Assembly: GCF_002234615.1 (NCBI RefSeq)
Contig: NZ_NMQW01000002.1
Coordinates: forward strand, 248,001 to 312,000
Direction: 5' to 3'
DNA from: Paenibacillus rigui
GTDB taxonomy: Bacteria; Bacillota; Bacilli; Paenibacillales; NBRC-103111
DNA length: 64,000 bases
The position numbers and the translations under genes are program-made. The notes below the pieces were generated by a model, which was not told the origin of the DNA, did no database searches, and saw only the letters and a list, made by a program, of their open reading frames with translations. Numbering within the stretch: position 1 is the first letter of the stretch; every line of letters begins with the position of its first letter. Positions 60,188 through 64,000 of the stretch are shown here, piece by piece.

Positions 60188-62233
60188 CTACATCACCCTT
60201 TTAAACATTTTTTCCAATTCATAGGTAGAAAAGCTTATGACAATAGGCCTGCCGTGAGGACATGTGTAAGGATTGCGGCAAGCGCCTAACCTGTCCAACA
60301 GCCCCTCCATCTCTAGGGTGCTTAAGCTTTGATTAGCTTTAATTGACGCTTTGCAGGAGCACATGATCGCCGCTTTCTCTCTCAGCTTACCGAGGTCAAT
60401 CGCCTTGCGTTCCGTCAGCAGCCACTCCGTCATCTCCTCAACGAGAACCCGTTCTTCGCCCGGAGGGAACCAGTGCGGATACGCTCTAACCAAATAAGCA
60501 TTGCCACCGAAAGGCTCCATGTATACCCCTGCCTGCTCCAAGAGCGAAATTCTGTCTTTTAGCTGCTCCGCCTCGGATGGCGTGAATTCAAGCGTGATCG
60601 GTACCAGCAGCTCTTGACTGGCTACCGCCGGCTTACCGAACTTCTCATAATAGTATTCGTAATTGATCCGCTCATGCGCTGCATGCTGATCAATCAAGAA
60701 GAGTCCTTCCTCGTTCTGCGCCACGATATAAGTACCGTGCATTTGCCCGATCGGCGTCAGCTTCGGAAACGCAGGAAGTGACGGTGGAGCAAGCGTCTCA
60801 TCCGCTTTAAGCGTCTGAAGCAAGGCAGCGCTTGCCGCGGCTTGTTCCCGGCTGCCGGCTCGGTCCAAAGAAGGACGCAAGGATGTGTTTGGGAGGTTGG
60901 CCGAATTCGGCGGTGAGGCATAACCCGTTCCGCTGGATCGAACACTAGACCTTTCTTGAAAGACCGTATCATCGGTTTTCTGCGGTTTCCGATCAGGTCC
61001 GAATGATGCTCCCGGGCTCGCGTTATAACCGAAGGCATCGGAGGTTTGCGGCAGCTGTTCACGTACACGGTAAGCTTCACCCGCATAAGCCTCCGGTGCT
61101 TTCTCCGGCGGTGTCGTCGCATCCAATGAAGCGACGGCTGCGGAATGGTCTGGCAAGCCTTGTGATGAGGGCCGGTACAGCTCCATCTGCTCTTGGATGA
61201 GTGCTTCCTGCTTCGGTTTCGCCGGAGCTGCCGCCGGGATCAGCACCTGCTGATTCAGCACGTGCCGCACCTGCTGCTCGACAAACTGAATCAGTTCCTG
61301 TTCCTTGCTGAATCGAACCTCCAGCTTGGCTGGATGCACGTTCACGTCGACCAGCGTCGGGTCCATCTCGATATGAAACGCCGCCACTGGAAACCGGTTG
61401 ATAGGCAGCAGGGTATGGTATCCCTGCAGCAGTGCGTGAATCAGCGTATAGTTGCGGATGTACCGGCCGTTTATGACGGTAGAAATCCCGTTGCGGTTTG
61501 CCCGTGTCGTCTCCGGCTTGGCGATGAAGCCGCGGATGGTATAGTCCAGATGCTCGCCTTGAATCGGCAGCATACTTTTAGCCACCGCGGTGCCATAAAT
61601 GGCTGCGATGACTTGCAGCATATCTCCATTGCCAAGCGTTTGAATCAGCTGGCTTCCGTTATGCTTGAGCGAGAATGCAATGTCCGGATGAGCGAGTGTA
61701 AGCCGATAGATGAAATCGGATATATGACCGAGCTCCGTCTGGATTGTCTTCATATATTTGAGCCGGGCCGGCGTATTATAGAACAGCTCGCGAACCTGAA
61801 TGTCAGTCCCGCGGGATGCCGCCGTTTCCTCCAGAGCCTTGACTGTACCGCCTTCGATGACAAGACGATAGCCTAGCCCCCGGGATTCGGTAGCGGTCAC
61901 GCATGTTACTTTGGACACCGCTGCAATACTCGGAAGCGCCTCGCCGCGGAACCCTAAAGTACGGATGGAGAATAAATCCTGACTGCTGGATATTTTGCTT
62001 GTTGCATGACGAAAAAAAGCGGCCTCGCAATCGTCGCGCTCCATGCCTGAGCCATTATCGCTGACACGGATCAGCTCGAGCCCACCCTCTTCGATGGCAA
62101 CATCAATTCGGCTGCTTCCCGCATCAATTGCATTCTCCACCAATTCCTTCACAACGGAGGAAGGGCGTTCTACGACTTCCCCCGCTGCGATCTGGTTGGC
62201 AATATGTTCATCCAAAATTTTGATTTTGCCCAT
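60188..62233 (-). CDS. mutL: DNA mismatch repair protein MutL
   Basis: A 681-residue mismatch repair ATPase/endonuclease. The N-terminal GHKL ATPase has VKELVENAIDAGSSRI, RVSDNGSGM and TLGFRGEALPSI. A long Ser/Pro-rich linker (about 340-490) precedes the C-terminal nuclease domain with DQHAAHERINYE, the zinc ligand segment CSCKASIKANQSL and CPHGRP at the end. It therefore has nicking activity, as in organisms without MutH. It sits between an S41 protease gene and an RsmJ-like gene, near the end of mutS. Confidence 0.96.
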   Translation of the reverse strand: MGKIKILDEHIANQIAAGEVVERPSSVVKELVENAIDAGSSRIDVAIEEGGLELIRVSDNGSGMERDDCEAAFFRHATSKISSSQDLFSIRTLGFRGEALPSIAAVSKVTCVTATESRGLGYRLVIEGGTVKALEETAASRGTDIQVRELFYNTPARLKYMKTIQTELGHISDFIYRLTLAHPDIAFSLKHNGSQLIQTLGNGDMLQVIAAIYGTAVAKSMLPIQGEHLDYTIRGFIAKPETTRANRNGISTVINGRYIRNYTLIHALLQGYHTLLPINRFPVAAFHIEMDPTLVDVNVHPAKLEVRFSKEQELIQFVEQQVRHVLNQQVLIPAAAPAKPKQEALIQEQMELYRPSSQGLPDHSAAVASLDATTPPEKAPEAYAGEAYRVREQLPQTSDAFGYNASPGASFGPDRKPQKTDDTVFQERSSVRSSGTGYASPPNSANLPNTSLRPSLDRAGSREQAAASAALLQTLKADETLAPPSLPAFPKLTPIGQMHGTYIVAQNEEGLFLIDQHAAHERINYEYYYEKFGKPAVASQELLVPITLEFTPSEAEQLKDRISLLEQAGVYMEPFGGNAYLVRAYPHWFPPGEERVLVEEMTEWLLTERKAIDLGKLREKAAIMCSCKASIKANQSLSTLEMEGLLDRLGACRNPYTCPHGRPIVISFSTYELEKMFKRVM

Positions 62234-62238
62234 ATAAC

Positions 62239-63702
62239 TTACCCCTTAGAAGCGGTCAAAACTACCTGTTCTCCGTTATCAGACCATTCCAGCTGCGGGT
62301 AGCTTTCCGCGAATTTACCGACATTGATATAGCTGGAGCCGTTTTGCAGCAGCAGCTCGCCTGCACCCTCCTGGTACGTGTGGGTTGTTCCGCCTGCTGA
62401 AATTTCAACCGACCGGGTTTCGCCGTTCCAAGCGATGCCACCGCCAAGCAGTGCACTGACCAATCGGGTCGGCACATACAGCTGACCGTTATCTTTTATG
62501 ACATTAAAATAATCGTCCACAGGAATTTGGTTGACAGTTACACCCAGTTTATTCAAAGCGACACTAACCTTCTGGATACCCGTTTCGTGAAGAGCTGTAA
62601 CAAGCTGAGGCACATCCCCGTCCACTTCAATATCCGGCTTCAAGCCTACCTTGTTCACTTTGCGAAGCTTCGGCGTCAAGTACTCTTCGATGGTTACTTT
62701 CAGCGCCCCGCCTTGGGTTAGCGGAATCAGCGTTTGTACGCTTCCTTTGCCGTACGTATTCATGCCGATAACTTTGGTTACGGCATTGTAGTCCTGCAGT
62801 GCACCCGTCAGCACTTCCGAAGCGCTGGCGCTGTTCTCGTTCACCAGAATATAAACAGGAAACGGCTGAGTCGTTCCGTTGGAAAACTTGACAGGCTCGT
62901 CTACATTGTTTTTGTCCTTCGTATGAATCAGAATGCCTTCCTTGACGAACAATTTGGCCATATTTTGCGCCGTATCGACCAAACCGCCCGGATTGTCGCG
63001 AAGGTCCAGGATCAGGCTGTTGATGCCCTGCTGCTTCAGCTCTGCAAGCTGTGCTGCCGTTTCCTCGTCGGCCTCGCTGGAAAATCCGGTGACGCGGATA
63101 TAGCCTACGCCTGGATCAAATTTTTTGTGCGTAACGACTGGCAGTTGAATCGTTTGACGACTCATGTTCAGCACCAGGCTGTCTTGAAGCCGTTTGACGG
63201 TTACGGACACTTTGGAGCCTTCCGGGCCCATAATTTTTTTGGTGACCTCATCAATTTTCAAACCGGCGATGGGCTCGCCCTCTACGGCTGTAATTTGATC
63301 CCCCGGCTTCATGCCCGCCTTTTGGGCAGGTCCGTTATCGAACACCTCGGAGACAAACAGGCCTTCCTTCTCATTGCTGATCCGGACGCCGATGCCGACA
63401 TAATTGTTCTCAAGCGAGCTTTCAAACCGCTTCAAATCCTCCGGTGTAAAATAGACGGTATACGGATCATGCAGCGTCTCGATCATTTCCTCAATCGATT
63501 TGCCGGTTAATTGCTGCTTCGTCGGTGCACTCACGTGATTTTTTTCAATTAACTCCATGACTTCCTTCGTCCGGGCAGCTGTTGCATCATTGGCATCAGC
63601 GGCTAATGCTGCCGAGGCGGAAGGGAACATCAGAGTAAGGGTCAGCACAACCGAGGCAGTGCTCCGCCAGATGGCACGATAGCCGTTTGTTTGCATAAAC
63701 AT
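62239..63702 (-). CDS. exported S41 C-terminal processing protease with CuAO N-like domain
   Basis: A 487-residue exported protease: a signal peptide ending after FPSASAALA, a small N-terminal region, a PDZ domain (IGVRISNEKEGLFVSEVF...), the S41 catalytic domain with nucleophile Ser in ENSASASEVL and the Lys in TYGKGSVQ, and a C-terminal copper amine oxidase N-like domain (NGQLYVPTRLVSALLGG) common in Paenibacillus wall-associated proteins. It processes exported proteins at their C termini. The start is placed after AAAGG. It lies between the end of mutS and mutL. Confidence 0.9.
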   Translation of the reverse strand: MFMQTNGYRAIWRSTASVVLTLTLMFPSASAALAADANDATAARTKEVMELIEKNHVSAPTKQQLTGKSIEEMIETLHDPYTVYFTPEDLKRFESSLENNYVGIGVRISNEKEGLFVSEVFDNGPAQKAGMKPGDQITAVEGEPIAGLKIDEVTKKIMGPEGSKVSVTVKRLQDSLVLNMSRQTIQLPVVTHKKFDPGVGYIRVTGFSSEADEETAAQLAELKQQGINSLILDLRDNPGGLVDTAQNMAKLFVKEGILIHTKDKNNVDEPVKFSNGTTQPFPVYILVNENSASASEVLTGALQDYNAVTKVIGMNTYGKGSVQTLIPLTQGGALKVTIEEYLTPKLRKVNKVGLKPDIEVDGDVPQLVTALHETGIQKVSVALNKLGVTVNQIPVDDYFNVIKDNGQLYVPTRLVSALLGGGIAWNGETRSVEISAGGTTHTYQEGAGELLLQNGSSYINVGKFAESYPQLEWSDNGEQVVLTASKG

Positions 63703-63727
63703 TGTCATCCTTTCATCATAAGAAAAA

Positions 63728-64000
63728 CTAAGATAAGTGCTTCTTTAATTCATACAAAAAGTTCATTGCCATCATAGGCGTCATATTCATCAAATCCGCC
63801 GACTTCACCTGCTCTGCGAGCTGTTCTAGTCGGGGATCAGATTTCTTCTTATGCTTGTCCGCCGGAGGCTCGGCTTCCTGGAACAGACTCAGCTGGACTA
63901 CTCCGGCTTCTTTGACCTGCTCCGGCTGCGGTTTGGGTGCAGCTGGCGCTTCCCCTAGATGATTTGCTGAGAAGTCACCCGGCGCATTCCCTGGCTCCTG
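63728..64000 (-). CDS. mutS: MutS, C-terminal end (partial)
   Basis: Only the last 90 residues of a longer frame are in the window; the gene continues beyond the edge. The segment has a Pro-rich, flexible stretch, the beta-clamp motif QLSLF (in VVQLSLFQ), a Lys-rich linker and the C-terminal pattern ADLMNMTPMMAMNFLYELKK, which is the tail common to MutS1 in Bacillota. The order mutS-protease-mutL-...-miaA is close to that of relatives and supports this call. The frame is open to the end and the stop is TAG. Confidence 0.88.
   Translation of the reverse strand, partial: QEPGNAPGDFSANHLGEAPAAPKPQPEQVKEAGVVQLSLFQEAEPPADKHKKKSDPRLEQLAEQVKSADLMNMTPMMAMNFLYELKKHLS

Noticed and set aside
1-64000. 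tRNA, rRNA, CRISPR, phage or transposase genes
   Set aside because: I looked for CCA-ended cloverleafs, regular direct repeats, integrases and transposase motifs and saw none; short RNAs could still be missed without a search program.

Overview
The window looks like a chromosomal segment of a spore-forming, Gram-positive bacterium of the Paenibacillus type (Bacillota, Paenibacillaceae). The grounds are the gene content and order (mutS-mutL-...-miaA-hfq, spoVK-hflX-ynbB-glnR-glnA, lexA/yneA/ynzC), sporulation genes (spoVK, tlp with a sigma-G type promoter), Gram-positive SOS boxes, strong AGGAGG-type ribosome binding sites and moderate GC content. Nearly all genes lie on the minus strand. I see no rRNA, tRNA, CRISPR array, prophage or insertion sequence.

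Layout. 1-2.3 kb: end of a membrane protein gene, a Dabb protein and an ABC-F ATPase. 2.4-14.2 kb: a long minus-strand Tad pilus operon (CpaE-like ATPase, TadA, TadB, TadC, Flp-type pilin, two TadE-like pseudopilins, a large TadG-like protein, prepilin peptidase). It continues without a gap into a DUF6382-FHA membrane protein and a PP2C phosphatase, so pilus assembly appears coupled to phospho-signalling. 14.2-22.5 kb: a signal peptidase II paralogue, UspA, a KinB-like histidine kinase, a coiled-coil protein, an unusual DUF695/RraB-TM-thioredoxin fusion, a LysR regulator divergent from a DapA-like gene, an NlpC/P60 endopeptidase, a methyltransferase and a hairpin repeat. 22.5-30.5 kb: a THUMP/FtsJ-like methyltransferase, an ABC ATPase, a cREC receiver protein and DNA repair genes (endonuclease IV, Fpg/Nei glycosylase, MrfB and MrfA).

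30.8-36.6 kb: a small conserved protein, a YfhP-like membrane protein, an HtrB-like acyltransferase next to an OlsB-like N-acyltransferase (possible aminolipid synthesis), LrgAB, the spore protein Tlp and RNase Z. 36.7-43.9 kb: cobalamin-dependent methionine synthase, acireductone dioxygenase, a HAD hydrolase, and the SOS locus (ynzC and yneA facing lexA around three strong LexA boxes). 44-49.5 kb: glnA-glnR, ynbB, hflX and spoVK. 49.7-58 kb: an accessory-looking block between spoVK and hfq, with a HAD phosphatase, a Zur-box-controlled CobW-rpmG operon, a GNAT protein, a YdcF protein, a VOC protein, a secreted cyclophilin and PBP1A with a long Gly/Thr-rich tail. 58-64 kb: hfq, miaA, an RsmJ-like methyltransferase, mutL, an S41 protease and the 3' end of mutS.

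Functionally the window combines DNA repair and SOS control (mutSL, nfo, nei, mrfAB, lexA/yneA), nitrogen, methionine and zinc homeostasis, envelope work (PBP1A, LrgAB, lipid acyltransferases, endopeptidase) and surface pili. The genes most worth a second look are the Tad-FHA-PP2C operon, the RraB-thioredoxin fusion with a changed active site, the OlsB/HtrB pair, and the zinc-controlled L33 operon with twin Zur boxes.
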